Positions 8,291 to 17,062 of a stretch of 64,000 nt of DNA are shown here, piece by piece (the stretch's first letter is position 1; every line of letters starts with the position of its first letter). The DNA is from DATAZK01 sp965199805 (GTDB taxonomy: Bacteria > Actinomycetota > Actinomycetes > Frankiales > Frankiaceae): contig CBDATO010000001.1 in the NCBI GenBank assembly GCA_965199805.1, forward strand, positions 3,410,001 through 3,474,000. Reading direction: 5' to 3'. A model generated the notes under the pieces. The model was not told the DNA's origin and made no database searches. It worked only from the letters and a program-made list of their open reading frames with translations. The position numbers and the translations under genes were made by a program.

Positions 8291-9709
8291 GACACTCACA
8301 GTGTTTTCGCTGCTGCCGCGTCGCCATGGAGCGCCGGGCTCGCAGAAGAAGACCTGCATGTCGGTGGCGACGGTGAAAGCGCGATGCTCGGACATTTCAG
8401 CGCCTTGGTCCCACGTCAGCGTTCCGCGCAGCACTTCGGGCAAGCCCCGAACGGTAGCGATCAGGCTGTCACGGACCGTTTCTGCTCCGCGCTCGCGGCC
8501 GAGGTGGGCGAGCATGACGTAGCGGCTGGTGCGTTCCACCAGGGTGGCGATCGCGGAGCCGGTGGCGGCGCCGATGATGAGGTCGCCTTCCCAGTGCCCG
8601 GGGATTTGCCGGGTCTCGATCTCGACCGGTCGGTCGGTGATTGGTGTCATTGCGTCGATGAACCTGGGCCGGCGGGCGTCGGGCTGCCTGTGTGGCTTGC
8701 GGGTGACTCGGCCGCGGCGCAGGTGCCTGCCGAGCTCGCGTTTGAGTTCGCCGCGGGCATGGACGTAAATCGCCTGGTAGATCGTCTCGGTGCTCACACG
8801 CATGTCCGGCGCATCGGGAAAGTCCTTCACGAGCCGGTTGCTGATCTGCTGAGGCGACCACTTCTTGGCCAGCTTGTTCTGCACGAACTCCTGCAGCTCG
8901 GGGTTGGCCAGCAGCTTTGGCTGTCGTGGTCGCGCTCGTCGGGTGACCGAAAGCCGATGGGCCGTGTGTGGGAGATACCCGCGGGCGGACACGGTGTTGC
9001 GTCGCAGCTCACGGCTGATCGTCGACGGCGATCGGCCCATCGCGTCCGCGACCTTGCGGATTGACAGGCCGGTCTGGTGCAGATCCTGCAGCCGCTCACG
9101 CTCGAGCAGGCTGAGATAGCGAGGGTCGATGACCTTCTCAACCCGGTCGAGATCGACTTTTCCGCCGATCGCTCGGGCGGTGCGCGGTGGCGTCACGCCG
9201 GCCAGTGTCGAGCCCGACAGCGACGGATAGCGCACGACACGACCGTCGGGATAGACCCGGCCGCGGTTGATGATCATGATGCCCTTGTCCCAGTCCGTCG
9301 CGGACCGTTTGTCCGCACCGACCCGCTCACGAGCTTGCGCGCGGGTCAACCCGGAAGCACGCAGCCGCAGGAACTCTTCACGGCGTGGGTTCGTCCTACG
9401 GGCCTCACTCGTGCGAATGCCCGCCTTGTATGCCCACGCATAGCAGGTGACACGGGTGAAGCCGAGTTCTCGCGCGACCGCGGACACGTTCGGGTTCAGC
9501 GCCAACCGGCGGAAAAATTCCGCCTTGTCCTGCTCGGAGTATCTGCGCGGCGTCGCCCGTTGCATCGACAGACCGGCCTGGCGCAGCCATCGGTAAGCCG
9601 CGTCTTCTTGAACACCGGCAGCTGCTGCTGCGGCCCGCACCGTGCCGCCACGATCGATCAGCCGGAAGAACAGCTCCTTCTGCGCCTTCGAGTACCTCGG
9701 ACCCGCCAT
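8288..9709 (-). pseudogene. IS30 transposase, 5' (N-terminal) portion
   Basis: Starts at ATG 9709, eight bases after a GGAGG site. Two N-terminal helix-turn-helix regions are followed by the IS30 core: MGRSPSTISRELRRN, WSPQQISNRL, then the DDE domain with GHWEGDLIIGAATGSAIATL (first Asp), LTWDQGAEMSEH (second Asp) and the CEPGAPWRRGSSENT motif (Glu). Immediately after SSENT the sequence turns into IS110 DNA and hits a stop. The remaining codons, NGLLRQYFPKGT onward, are found 1.35 kb away. About 470 residues are encoded here and about 50 are displaced. Confidence 0.85.
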
Positions 9710-9754
9710 GACCAACACCTCCACCCGGTGTTGCGACGACGGCTGGGATCCAAG

Positions 9755-10210
9755 CCTCCGAGGGCAAGCTCTACCTCTGCGCCGTCAAGAACGCGTGCTC
9801 CAAGCGCATCGTCGGCTGCTCGATCGCAAGTCGCATGACCGCTGACCTGGCCGTCAACGCGCTGCGCAACGCCGTGACCCTGCGAGGCGCCGCCGCCACG
9901 GTCCTTCATCCCGACAGAGATAGCCAATTGCGAAGCCACGTCTACGTCCAGGCGCTGCGCACCGCCGGATTGTCCGGGTCGATGGGCCGCGTCGGGGCGT
10001 GCGCCGACAACGCGGCCATGGAGGTCCTTTTTTAGCCTGCTGCAGAAAAGCGTATTGAACCGGCGCCGCTGGCAGACCCGCGAGGAGCTGCGCCTCGCGA
10101 TCGTCGTCTGGATCCAAAAGAGCTACCACCGCCGGCGACGGCAAGACGCCCTTGGCAGACTCACACCCATCGAATTCGAGACACTGCACCAGACCGCTCA
10201 CGCGGCCTGA
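9755..10210 (+). pseudogene. IS3-family transposase (OrfB) C-terminal fragment
   Basis: Reads EGKLYLCAVKNACSKRIVGC, then VLHPDRDSQLRSHVYV (second catalytic Asp), then MGRVGACADNAAME (catalytic Glu), then in a shifted frame SLLQKSVLNRRRWQTREELR and RRRRQDALGRLTPIEFETL. The 5' part is missing because the IS30 element abuts it at 9754. A frameshift at the T6 run at about 10028-10033 separates the two halves. Clearly a dead remnant, distinct from the one at 5901-6230. Confidence 0.8.
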
Positions 10211-10399
10211 ACCACCTACCCGGAAGAGTCAACGAAGGTCTGGGCAGACCCAACCGTTTTGGACAATTGATGGCCGCGCACAGGGCGCATTCGCGCAAGT
10301 CGTTCGGGTACGAACCTGCAGGGGGCAGACCTTCTAGGCATCTGCGTTGAGCCCCGGGACTTTGAGCTGCGCGCTAAGTGCCTGCGGCTGCAGGACTCG

Positions 10400-10582
10400 C
10401 TACTGGCGTCCGATGACGGCGGTCTTGGCTGCAACGAACTCCTCCTGAGTGAGGGCGCCGCTTGCAAAGAGCTCGACGAGCTTCGCCACGAGAGGCGACT
10501 GCTGAGCAGGCGCAGCCTGCGACCGGACGGAATGCTGAAGGAGGGAGCCCCAATGCGCCCGAAGCTCCGGCGCCAGAGCCAC
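10400..10582 (-). CDS. Small SHOCT-domain protein
   Basis: A 60-residue protein whose C-terminal half, LVAKLVELFASGALTQEEF followed by VAAKTAVIG, is a classic SHOCT motif: a short oligomerisation or binding helix pair usually found at the end of larger proteins. The start at GTG 10582 is the only good start, but no clear ribosome-binding site precedes it and the upstream frame stays open, so the gene may be truncated or may begin further upstream. It is isolated, between an IS3 remnant and a divergent lipoprotein gene. Confidence 0.5.
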   Translation of the reverse strand: MALAPELRAHWGSLLQHSVRSQAAPAQQSPLVAKLVELFASGALTQEEFVAAKTAVIGRQ

Positions 10583-10825
10583 ACGGCGAAGTAGAGCCGT
10601 CGCGTCGCGGTCGTGTGTTTAGGCAGGACTCTCCCTCTCGGGACCTGAGGCCCCAAGCGGGAAGACCAACGAGCAAGATCGTGGCTGGGTTAACGCGCTC
10701 CTCGAGCTCCTCCGCCGGGGGGGACTTGTCGTGAGGTGCCGCCTAAGGCCCATCGGCAATCCGTGCCACGTCCGCATCCATCGACTGCTTACAGCGTCCG
10801 CTTAGTCTGTGCAAACATATGCGCT

Positions 10826-11728
10826 ATGAGGCGTATCGGGGGACTCGCGGCAATAGCAGTAGCAGGATGCATGAGCCTAACGGCGTGCGGTGGTTCGGGC
10901 GGGAATTTGCCGACAACGTTGCCTGCTCCCCCGACCACATCTCCGTCCGCTGCACCGTCTGCCAGCGCAAAGCCTGGCGCTGATCCCGTGGGGGCCGTCC
11001 GTGTCCGGTACGCGAAATGCCTGACCGACCTCGGCCTCGACGCCAAGAGCGGCGCCATTCAGGAAGCCAGTGGCCTATATTTCGTGACCTACAAGAACCC
11101 CTCGCTCAGCTTCATCGTCGCGTCTGCACCCGGCGTGCAGGCCGCAGCATCGTCCGACAACGCTACGACCTCCAAGCTGGCGACGGTGGGTTGCGCTGCT
11201 GATGGAGCTCGTATCCCATCGTCCGCAGCGCCGACATCAGACGCGCCGACCGAGACCCCGACGACGGAGGCCCCAACGGCGGCAGACCCAACGATGGCAG
11301 ACCCAACGAATCTTTCCCCCGGTCAGGGGGCCGACCTGTCACTGGTCACCACGAACAGGCTCGATGGTTCCGAGACTGACGTGTCGGTGACGATCACTAT
11401 GAACAACGTCAACACTGCCACTAGCGGCGACTATCAGGGCCCGGAAAACGGCCTCTTTGTGATTGTTCCGATCAACTACAAGGTGACGTCGGGAAGCATC
11501 GACTACAACCCGTACAACTTCCAGCTGCAGGCACCCGACGGCAGCGTATACCAGGCAAACAGCGGCAACTCTTACGACGCCAACGCCGACCCGGAGCTTG
11601 AGTCGGGCAACCTGTCCGAAGGGCAGCAAGTCACTGGCAACATCGTCTTCGATGCCCCGGCCAGCGCGGCCCATGGCAAGATTTTGTATAAGCCCAGCAA
11701 TGAGGCGTTCGCGACGTGGAATTACTAG
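10826..11728 (+). CDS. Lipoprotein with DUF4352-like domain
   Basis: Starts at ATG 10826 (MRRIGGLAAIAVAGC), giving a short basic N-region, a hydrophobic core and the lipobox LTAC; mature protein from about Cys22. A Pro/Thr/Ser/Ala linker follows, then a small region with two Cys residues (AKCLTDLG and TVGCAADG) that may form a disulfide, then a second Thr/Pro linker. The C-terminal 130 residues contain VTITMNNVNTA and FVIVPINYKVTSGS, the pattern of the extracellular Ig-like DUF4352 fold. About 300 residues. A paralogue-like architecture occurs at 48229-49161. Function unknown; probably surface-anchored. Confidence 0.7.
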   Translation: MRRIGGLAAIAVAGCMSLTACGGSGGNLPTTLPAPPTTSPSAAPSASAKPGADPVGAVRVRYAKCLTDLGLDAKSGAIQEASGLYFVTYKNPSLSFIVASAPGVQAAASSDNATTSKLATVGCAADGARIPSSAAPTSDAPTETPTTEAPTAADPTMADPTNLSPGQGADLSLVTTNRLDGSETDVSVTITMNNVNTATSGDYQGPENGLFVIVPINYKVTSGSIDYNPYNFQLQAPDGSVYQANSGNSYDANADPELESGNLSEGQQVTGNIVFDAPASAAHGKILYKPSNEAFATWNY

Positions 11729-11953
11729 ACGGGCAGGGCTCGGCCCGTGGTCGGACGGCTGGTCGCGCGGGCGCGGTTCGCTAACTCCGCCGACGTCCGT
11801 ACCTTGCGGTGACTACTGACATCTGCTTCTGTGGTTGTGATCCGAGCGAGGGCCAAACCGCCGGAGCCTCAAACGGATCGCCACTGACCGGACATCGTCG
11901 GTTGGTCACGCTCGCAGCTGCGCCGTCCGGCAGGCGCCGAGAGTGACACCCAG

Positions 11954-12658
11954 ATGGATGACCTGCAGTCGGAGCCAGCACAGCCCCCGGCAGCAGGAGT
12001 ACCTACCTCCGTGCCGTCAGACGCAGAGCTTGCTGCCCTCGGCCGCAGCATTAGGCGGGCGTTAAGACGAAGGGGTGCGGATGCCGCAACGGCCGACGAC
12101 GTCAGCCAAGAGGCGATCACTCGTCTCCTGACCTCCGGTCGGGCGCTGGACGCAGACGCCCGGCTGCCCTGGTCAATCGTGACGGCCCAGAACCTCCTGA
12201 CTGATCTCTACCGACGATCGGCGCGGAGGCTGCTGCACCGCTACCAGTTCGCAGGGGCCGCGTCGCCGCCGCCACAACCGGAGGATGTGTACGAGGCGCG
12301 GCAGGCTGCGGAGGCCGTGCATAGGGTGATCGCAAGTCTGAACGCCCAAGACCGCGGCCAGTTCCTCGACCATGCGGACGGTGCATCCGTGATTGACCTG
12401 GCCAGAGCTTCCGGCACGACTGCACCCGCGCTTGCCGCCCGCATGTACCGAACTCGAGCGCGGCTGCGCCTGGACTACCTGCTTGCAGTGGAACAGCGGA
12501 CCCTGTCGAGCGAGGAGTGTCGCCGCGTCCTGTTGGCCGTGTCCGCGTCCGACTCACGCCGACAGCGTGCGGCCGGGGTACCGCATCACATCGCCAGGTG
12601 CCCCGACTGTGCCGAGATGGCCGAACAACTCAGAATGCATCGCCACTCTGAGAAGTGA
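11954..12658 (+). CDS. ECF-like RNA polymerase sigma factor with C-terminal zinc-binding tail
   Basis: A 234-residue protein. Residues about 28-90 resemble sigma region 2 (GRSIRRALRRRGAD, DVSQEAITRLL, IVTAQNLLTDLYRRSARR). The middle resembles region 4 with weak helix-turn-helix similarity (GASVIDLARASGTTAPALAA, then RMYRTRARLRLDYLLA). The C-terminus has H-x3-C-x2-C (HIARCPDCAEM), the zinc-binding motif of ZAS anti-sigma factors, which suggests an in-built regulatory domain. No separate anti-sigma gene follows. Assignment rests on layout rather than strong motif matches. Confidence 0.6.
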   Translation: MDDLQSEPAQPPAAGVPTSVPSDAELAALGRSIRRALRRRGADAATADDVSQEAITRLLTSGRALDADARLPWSIVTAQNLLTDLYRRSARRLLHRYQFAGAASPPPQPEDVYEARQAAEAVHRVIASLNAQDRGQFLDHADGASVIDLARASGTTAPALAARMYRTRARLRLDYLLAVEQRTLSSEECRRVLLAVSASDSRRQRAAGVPHHIARCPDCAEMAEQLRMHRHSEK

Positions 12659-12738
12659 GTGCCGCTCAGTCTCTGCCGTAGCGACCATTCGCCGTCGCTG
12701 GTACTTGGGTGGGTCAGCGCCCTTGCTACCGCGTCAAC

Positions 12739-13149
12739 TTAGCTGAGCCATTCGAAAAGGACGGCGGGCAGCACTTGCAGCCCATGCGCTAAGTCGATGA
12801 TCGCGTCGATGCTGGTGTTGCGCTGCCCGGTCTCAACGCCCGCGACGTAGCTGCGGTCGAGACCCGCCTCTTCGGCCATCCGCTCCTGTGTCCATCCACG
12901 CTCGACGCGTAGCGCCCGCACGCGGTCGCCGAAGGCCCGGCGGTGGCCTCGGTCGCCGAAGGTCCGCGGACGAGTAAGGGACTGCCCCGGGTTCTGAGAC
13001 TGGTGGGCCTGCCCCCGGTTCGGTTGACTTCTTGCCCGTGGGGATTGTTCCTCGTTGGAAGGGCCAGCAGCATGCCGAAGGCGTTTCCCCTGAGTTTTGT
13101 CGTGACGTGGTCGCTGTCGCCCGGTTCGGAACCGGCAACGCTGGGACAC
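12739..13149 (-). CDS. XRE-family helix-turn-helix regulator
   Basis: The last 70 residues form a clean XRE domain: FGDRVRALRVERGWTQERMA, then EEAGLDRSYVAGVETGQRNT and a short C-terminal helix. The first 65 residues are hydrophilic (Gln/Arg/Pro) and look unlike a normal N-terminus. The only in-frame start is GTG 13149, without a good ribosome-binding site. Just upstream of the domain a 13-base unit (CCTTCGGCGACCG) is repeated in tandem with a spacer, which may have changed the frame and removed the original start. It probably binds DNA; targets unknown. Confidence 0.6.
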   Translation of the reverse strand: MSQRCRFRTGRQRPRHDKTQGKRLRHAAGPSNEEQSPRARSQPNRGQAHQSQNPGQSLTRPRTFGDRGHRRAFGDRVRALRVERGWTQERMAEEAGLDRSYVAGVETGQRNTSIDAIIDLAHGLQVLPAVLFEWLS

Positions 13150-13392
13150 CCGCGACGGACTCCGCCTGGCAATCAGCGATGCATAAACGAGCAGCCAGGC
13201 GATGCCGGGCGATATCCGTGGCCGGGAGTAGCCTCGTCGTTCGTTGCCCAGTCAGCGTCTTGGACTGCCCCCGCCGGCTCCCCCCGAACCGGCGGGGGCC
13301 CGCTCGGCCAGATCGACAGCTTCCGGGGCGGCCACCTTTGGTAGTAACCACAGGTCCGGCACTCGCTTGGTTACTTAGCAAACCCCGTATAC

Positions 13393-14445
13393 CTAGCAGA
13401 CCCTCGCAGTCACAGTGGTTCGCGCCACCTGGTCGCGGTCTCTGCCGTTCCGCTTGGCCTCAAAGAGGGCGGCATCGGCGTTGGCCATAGTGCCGCTGGC
13501 ATCGTGCTCTGTGCCGTGTCCAGCGATACCCGATGAGAATGTGCAGCCAGGACGCAGGATTGCCCACTGCGTGTGCAGCCGGCGTAGCACAGCTCCAGCG
13601 TCCGACGGTGAGGTATTTGGTAGGACAAGCGCAAACTCCTCGCCGCCGTACCGGGCGGCGTAGTCGTCTGTCCGCAGCTGCGTCCGTAGTAGTTCGCCAA
13701 AGTCGCGGAGGAGCCGATCGCCGGCCAGGTGGCCGTGGGCGTCGTTGAATTGCTTGAAGCGGTCGAGGTCGCAGATCACGACGGTGTCGTGGACGGCAAG
13801 CGTGAGTAGTCGGATGTCAAGGTCGCGGCGGTTGGCCAGACCGGTCAAGGCGTCAGTGTGCGCGGCCGAGCGCAATGCCGCTGTCAGGCTTGCGTTGCGG
13901 GCAGTTAGGCCGCAGAGCAGTTGTGACAGCAGGAACCAGACGCAGGTGACGACGAACAGCCGGATGCCAAGGGCGGTATCCCAGCTGCCCATCGCGCCGA
14001 CGTAGCTTGCGGCGCCGTAAGGCAGCAGCAGCACGTTCGTACGGGGGGACTGGGTCAAGCCGGTGTAAGCAAAGCACAGCACCATCACGCCGCCGTAGGG
14101 GCTGCCGAGACCCCCGCCGGTCAAACCAAGCATGCCCAGTGCAGTCATCACGGTGCAGGGAAAAACTAGGAAGGCACTCGCCCGCCGCGGAGACGACGGC
14201 AACCACACAGTCGCAGCCAGCACCAGCAGCATTGCAAGTGACACCAGCAGCAGCGTCAGATGCGCATGAAAGCCGCTGGCGACAAAGGGGGCCGTGCAGC
14301 AGACGACGGTACCGACCGATAGCATGAGGAGCTGTCCCATCCGCTTCGGTGCGTGATGAACACTGTTCAGCAGGCGCAGCACGGCGCTGTCCTCCATGCG
14401 CTGACCCGCCCGGCGCAGCGGGCTGCCGTGACTGAACAGGACCAT
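13393..14445 (-). CDS. Membrane-bound diguanylate cyclase (GGDEF)
   Basis: 350 residues: five to six hydrophobic helices (about residues 35-190), then a GGDEF domain starting DALTGLANRRDLD. It includes DLDRFKQFNDAHGHLAGDRL and the catalytic YGGEEFALVLP near residue 267, so the active-site signature is GGEEF, a functional variant. This enzyme class makes c-di-GMP from two GTP. The ATG at 14445 is chosen because GAGGTG lies 6 bases upstream; the open frame runs to 14832 but the extra sequence looks non-coding. No EAL domain is attached. The membrane part is probably the sensor; its signal is unknown. Confidence 0.88.
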   Translation of the reverse strand: MVLFSHGSPLRRAGQRMEDSAVLRLLNSVHHAPKRMGQLLMLSVGTVVCCTAPFVASGFHAHLTLLLVSLAMLLVLAATVWLPSSPRRASAFLVFPCTVMTALGMLGLTGGGLGSPYGGVMVLCFAYTGLTQSPRTNVLLLPYGAASYVGAMGSWDTALGIRLFVVTCVWFLLSQLLCGLTARNASLTAALRSAAHTDALTGLANRRDLDIRLLTLAVHDTVVICDLDRFKQFNDAHGHLAGDRLLRDFGELLRTQLRTDDYAARYGGEEFALVLPNTSPSDAGAVLRRLHTQWAILRPGCTFSSGIAGHGTEHDASGTMANADAALFEAKRNGRDRDQVARTTVTARVC

Positions 14446-15036
14446 ACGGATCACCTCGGCTGGACGACCGTTGACATTGAGTCCCCGAACGTCCCAATCG
14501 CGGCTACGACGAGGGCCGCATCCCATCCCAAGGTGTCGAGACAGCGAGAGCTCGACAGGCAGGATGCCGCCTTGACGACAGCGTCCGTGGGTGTCCCACA
14601 TCAGTACCCCGGTTCGCTTGCGCAGCTCTATGCCGACGAGCTGGCCGCTGGCGCCCCCCGTTCTGACGCCACCTGATGGTCCACTCCGCGCCGCTCGGCG
14701 GCCTCTTACGCGGCTTCGCAGTGAGCTCCCAAGCCGAGCCGCCTCGCACTTCGTAAACACAACCAAACGCAGTGGCTTCATTGCGACTTGTGGACGGCTA
14801 GTCCCCAAGAAAGTTGCATGTCCCGGAGTCAATGAGGCGCGAGAAGAACATTTCTGAACGGGAGCTGTAACTTTTCTGGACTATCTCAGAGTGATTGCTG
14901 GGGCTTTGCGCGTACCCGCACGCGCAGCTCACAGGCGGATGCCCTCGTCGCCGCCGGACGAGGCCACAGATTTCTGGCTTGCCGTTTGACGAATGCGTAA
15001 ATGTCTGCAAACAATGCGTGCGGTCCGCCTGACTAG
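14446..15036. other. Intergenic region upstream of the GGDEF gene
   Basis: About 590 bases between the diguanylate cyclase start and the IS1380 end. It contains no convincing gene. The part at 14840-14900 is AT-richer than its surroundings (AACATTTCTGAAC, TAACTTTTCTGG) and is a plausible promoter area, but no clear -35/-10 pair could be assigned. Confidence 0.4.
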
Positions 15037-16696
15037 CCCGGATGTTGCACGCGTCGGCTGAGTGATCTTGGTTGGTAAGGCCGCGTGGTTCGGCGCTGAC
15101 TTTTCAATTGTGGGCGCGGCGGTTGCCCGGAGCGTCCGGGTGGCGCCGTTCCTGCGGTGTTCTTTCGGTCGTCGGATCTCCGGCTTGGGCCGCTGGTTAG
15201 CCGGGTGCGGCGGCGGCGATGCGGGTGAGTCCGGTCCGGATTAGGGGGCTCCACCGGTGGCCCGCCGGTAGATGTAGCACGGTGCGGCGGGCATGCCGGG
15301 AGACGCGTCCGGCGGCCGAGAACAACCGGTGACGCAGCCGCTTGTGTTCCCAGCGGCGGGCTTCATGCCCGGCGAAGCCGAGCATTTGGGTCCAGGCCAT
15401 GAGGTCGGCGGCCAGGGCGATGATGGCGAGCCAGATGCGGTTCTGGTTCATGCCTTGGAGCGGCAGGTTGCGCAGCCCGCAGTCTTTGGCCTGTCGGATC
15501 CGGTCTTCGCATCGGGCCCGGCGGCGGTGGCGGAGTTCGAGGTCGGCGAGCTGCCCGGTGTTGCTGTTCGTCGCGAAAGCGGTGATGCGGTTGCCGTCCA
15601 CGTCCGTTATGCGCAGTTGCGCTCCGGGGTGGGGCCGTTCGGAACGGACGATGACCCGCAGCCCTTTGGGCCAGCCCGTCAGGTTGAGCAGGCCGGTCAG
15701 TTCGGCGACGAACGCCCCGTCCCGCACCCCACCCGCCGAGTCATAGGCCGGTGTCCACGCCGCCGCCGGCAGGCGGCGGATGAGCCGCTCCGCACCAGCG
15801 GCCAGGGTCCAGCCGACGGAAAAGGCCAGGCCACGGGCTGACAGCCAGCCCAGGAAGGCATGCGCGCCGCCGCCGCCGTCCGCTCGGATCAGGACTTTGC
15901 GGCCGGGCCGGCCGCGGCTGATCCCCGGCAACTGGGCCAGCGCCTGACGCACCACGCTGATGTGGTCGGCGGCGGTGTTCGACCCGGCCCGCCCTTCGCG
16001 CAGCAGTCCGGCGACCATCTCGCCGGTGCCGTCGGCGCCGTGATCGACGAAACCAAGCAGCGGGTGGTGACCGAAGCCCATCTTGAACGTCGGGGTCGCG
16101 CCTTCCTTGTCCGAATGCGCGGTCACCAGCGTGGCGTCCAAGTCGACGATGACGGTGCCGCCCGCGTTCGGCGCATGGCTACCGGCGGTTTGCCACACCC
16201 GGCGCCGGACCTCGGCACGGGCCTTGCCGATCGCGGCCAGCACCCGGTCGCAGTCGGCGGCAAGGCCGGTGATGGTGCGCGACACCGTGGCATCCGAGGC
16301 CACCGGGCCGAACACCTGCGGCGAGGCCCGGACCGTCGCGATGTCGGCCAGGCAGTCACCGCCGAGCGCGAGCGTCACCGCCAGATCGCACAGCACCTTG
16401 GCCGGGTCGTGGCGGGCCTGCGGCCGCCGCCACCGACTGAGCGCGGCCGACAGTTCCCGGTCCAGGCCGACTGCCCGGATGGTCTCGGCCAGCAGCACCC
16501 CACCGGCGTGCGACACCAGCTGACGGCCCGCCGCGTCGACCCGGACAGACGGATAGAACCCGCTACGATCGCTCACCAGAAGGGTGCTCCTGCATCAACG
16601 CGATTCGGACCTTAGACAAGTCGAATCCTCGCTGGTCAGGGGCACCTTTCTGTTGATCAACACCCGGTCAGGCTGAAAACCCGTGAAATCTCCGGG
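15037..16696 (-). mobile_element. IS1380-family element, complete
   Basis: Imperfect inverted ends: CCCGGATGTTGCACG at 15037 and, inverted, CCCGGAGATTTCACG ending at 16696. It is flanked by CTAG on the left and CTAA on the right. The right-hand 120 bases, between the transposase start and the end, are closely matched by the truncated copy at 37164-37283. The right flank is the interior of an IS3 end while the left flank is not, so a deletion has taken place on one side since insertion. Confidence 0.8.
15197..16576 (-). CDS. IS1380-family transposase
   Basis: A full-length 459-residue DDE transposase of the DUF772/Transposase_DDE_4 type. The N-terminal region has SHAGGVLLAETIRAVGLD and the ALGGDCLADIATVRA segment; the catalytic core has TVIVDLDATLVTAHSDKEG (first Asp), FGHHPLLGFVDHG and LIRADGGGGAHAFL (second Asp); the Glu is in RRARCEDRIRQAKDCGLRNLP. 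No stops or frameshifts, so it may be active. A frameshifted relative lies at 36272-37163 and a more distant one at 61736-63142. Confidence 0.92.
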   Translation of the reverse strand: MSDRSGFYPSVRVDAAGRQLVSHAGGVLLAETIRAVGLDRELSAALSRWRRPQARHDPAKVLCDLAVTLALGGDCLADIATVRASPQVFGPVASDATVSRTITGLAADCDRVLAAIGKARAEVRRRVWQTAGSHAPNAGGTVIVDLDATLVTAHSDKEGATPTFKMGFGHHPLLGFVDHGADGTGEMVAGLLREGRAGSNTAADHISVVRQALAQLPGISRGRPGRKVLIRADGGGGAHAFLGWLSARGLAFSVGWTLAAGAERLIRRLPAAAWTPAYDSAGGVRDGAFVAELTGLLNLTGWPKGLRVIVRSERPHPGAQLRITDVDGNRITAFATNSNTGQLADLELRHRRRARCEDRIRQAKDCGLRNLPLQGMNQNRIWLAIIALAADLMAWTQMLGFAGHEARRWEHKRLRHRLFSAAGRVSRHARRTVLHLPAGHRWSPLIRTGLTRIAAAAPG

Positions 16697-16810
16697 CTAA
16701 CGGCTTGGTCCTTGTACTCCTGGGTGAAATGACGACGTGTCGCCATGCGATCCCTCCGCTGATGTCAGCGGCAGACTACAACCGGGTGTCTACAAGATCG
16801 GGAACGGTCC
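16697..16810 (-). mobile_element. IS3-family element end (remnant)
   Basis: These 114 bases match the right end of the complete IS3 element at 54473-55736 almost base for base (compare 55622-55736), including the orfA start region and the terminal inverted repeat. Everything else of this copy is missing, because the IS1380 element abuts it at 16696. Its outer end lies inside the anti-sigma-like gene that follows. Confidence 0.85.
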
Positions 16811-17062
16811 AGGCGATGGTGATGGCGAACTGGAGGTGGCGGGCGGGGCGACGGGGATGATCTGTGCTGTGGACGCTGTGCCGGTCACGTTCACTGTGAT
16901 GGCGATAACGATGCCGACGACTGCGGCGGCGATTCCGGTGGAGCCGACTCGTTTGGCGTATTGACGTCGCCGCGCTTTGATCATTACCCGGTCGTAGAAG
17001 TCGGTGGTGATGTCCATGTGCGGCGGCAGCTGTTGAAGGTCACGTCGTAGTTCTGAACTCAT
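16790..17062 (-). pseudogene. Anti-sigma-like membrane protein, C-terminally cut by IS3
   Basis: A 90-residue frame starting ATG 17062, overlapping the sigma gene's TGA by four bases. It has a cytosolic N-terminus (ELRRDLQQLPPHMDITTDFY), one membrane helix (TGIAAAVVGIVIAITVNVTG) and a short Ser/Pro stretch. The final residues GPFPIL and the stop are read from the terminal repeat of the IS3 remnant, so the natural extracytoplasmic domain has been lost. Its position directly behind a SigE-type sigma factor and its topology suggest it was the partner anti-sigma factor; this is inference. Confidence 0.65.

Larger units (their letters stand above)
6949..8298 (-). mobile_element. IS110-family element inserted in IS30
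   Basis: The boundaries are set by the broken IS30 gene: SSENT ends near 8299 and NGLLRQ resumes near 6948, so about 1.35 kb was inserted. As expected for IS110, there are no clear terminal inverted repeats and no obvious long target duplication. It consists of a roughly 265-base non-coding leader (8032-8298) and one transposase gene. The target sequence AAC-ACC-AAC inside IS30 is reconstructed within one or two bases. Confidence 0.8.
6753..9754 (-). mobile_element. IS30-family element, split by an IS110 insertion
   Basis: Related inverted ends read CTTGGATCCCAGC at about 6754-6766 and, inverted, GCTGGGATCCAAG at about 9742-9754; the match extends inward into TCGCAAC. The transposase gene runs on the minus strand from 9709 to about 8299 and resumes from about 6948 down to 6788, with the IS110 element between. 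Left of it is an unrelated IS30 fragment and right of it an IS3 fragment, so it landed in an older cluster of IS elements and there is no simple target duplication across both sides. Confidence 0.75.

Noticed and set aside
8171..9064. Long plus-strand frame over the IS110 leader and IS30 transposase
   Set aside because: Shadow of the IS30 transposase; no start site and no domain.
10020..10040. T-run frameshift in the IS3 remnant as a possible programmed shift
   Set aside because: It lies inside the C-terminal part of OrfB, not at the OrfA/OrfB border, and the gene lacks its 5' half; decay is the simpler reading.
15860..16615. Plus-strand frame opposite the IS1380 transposase
   Set aside because: A similar shadow appears opposite the other IS1380-type copy, showing that it follows from codon bias.
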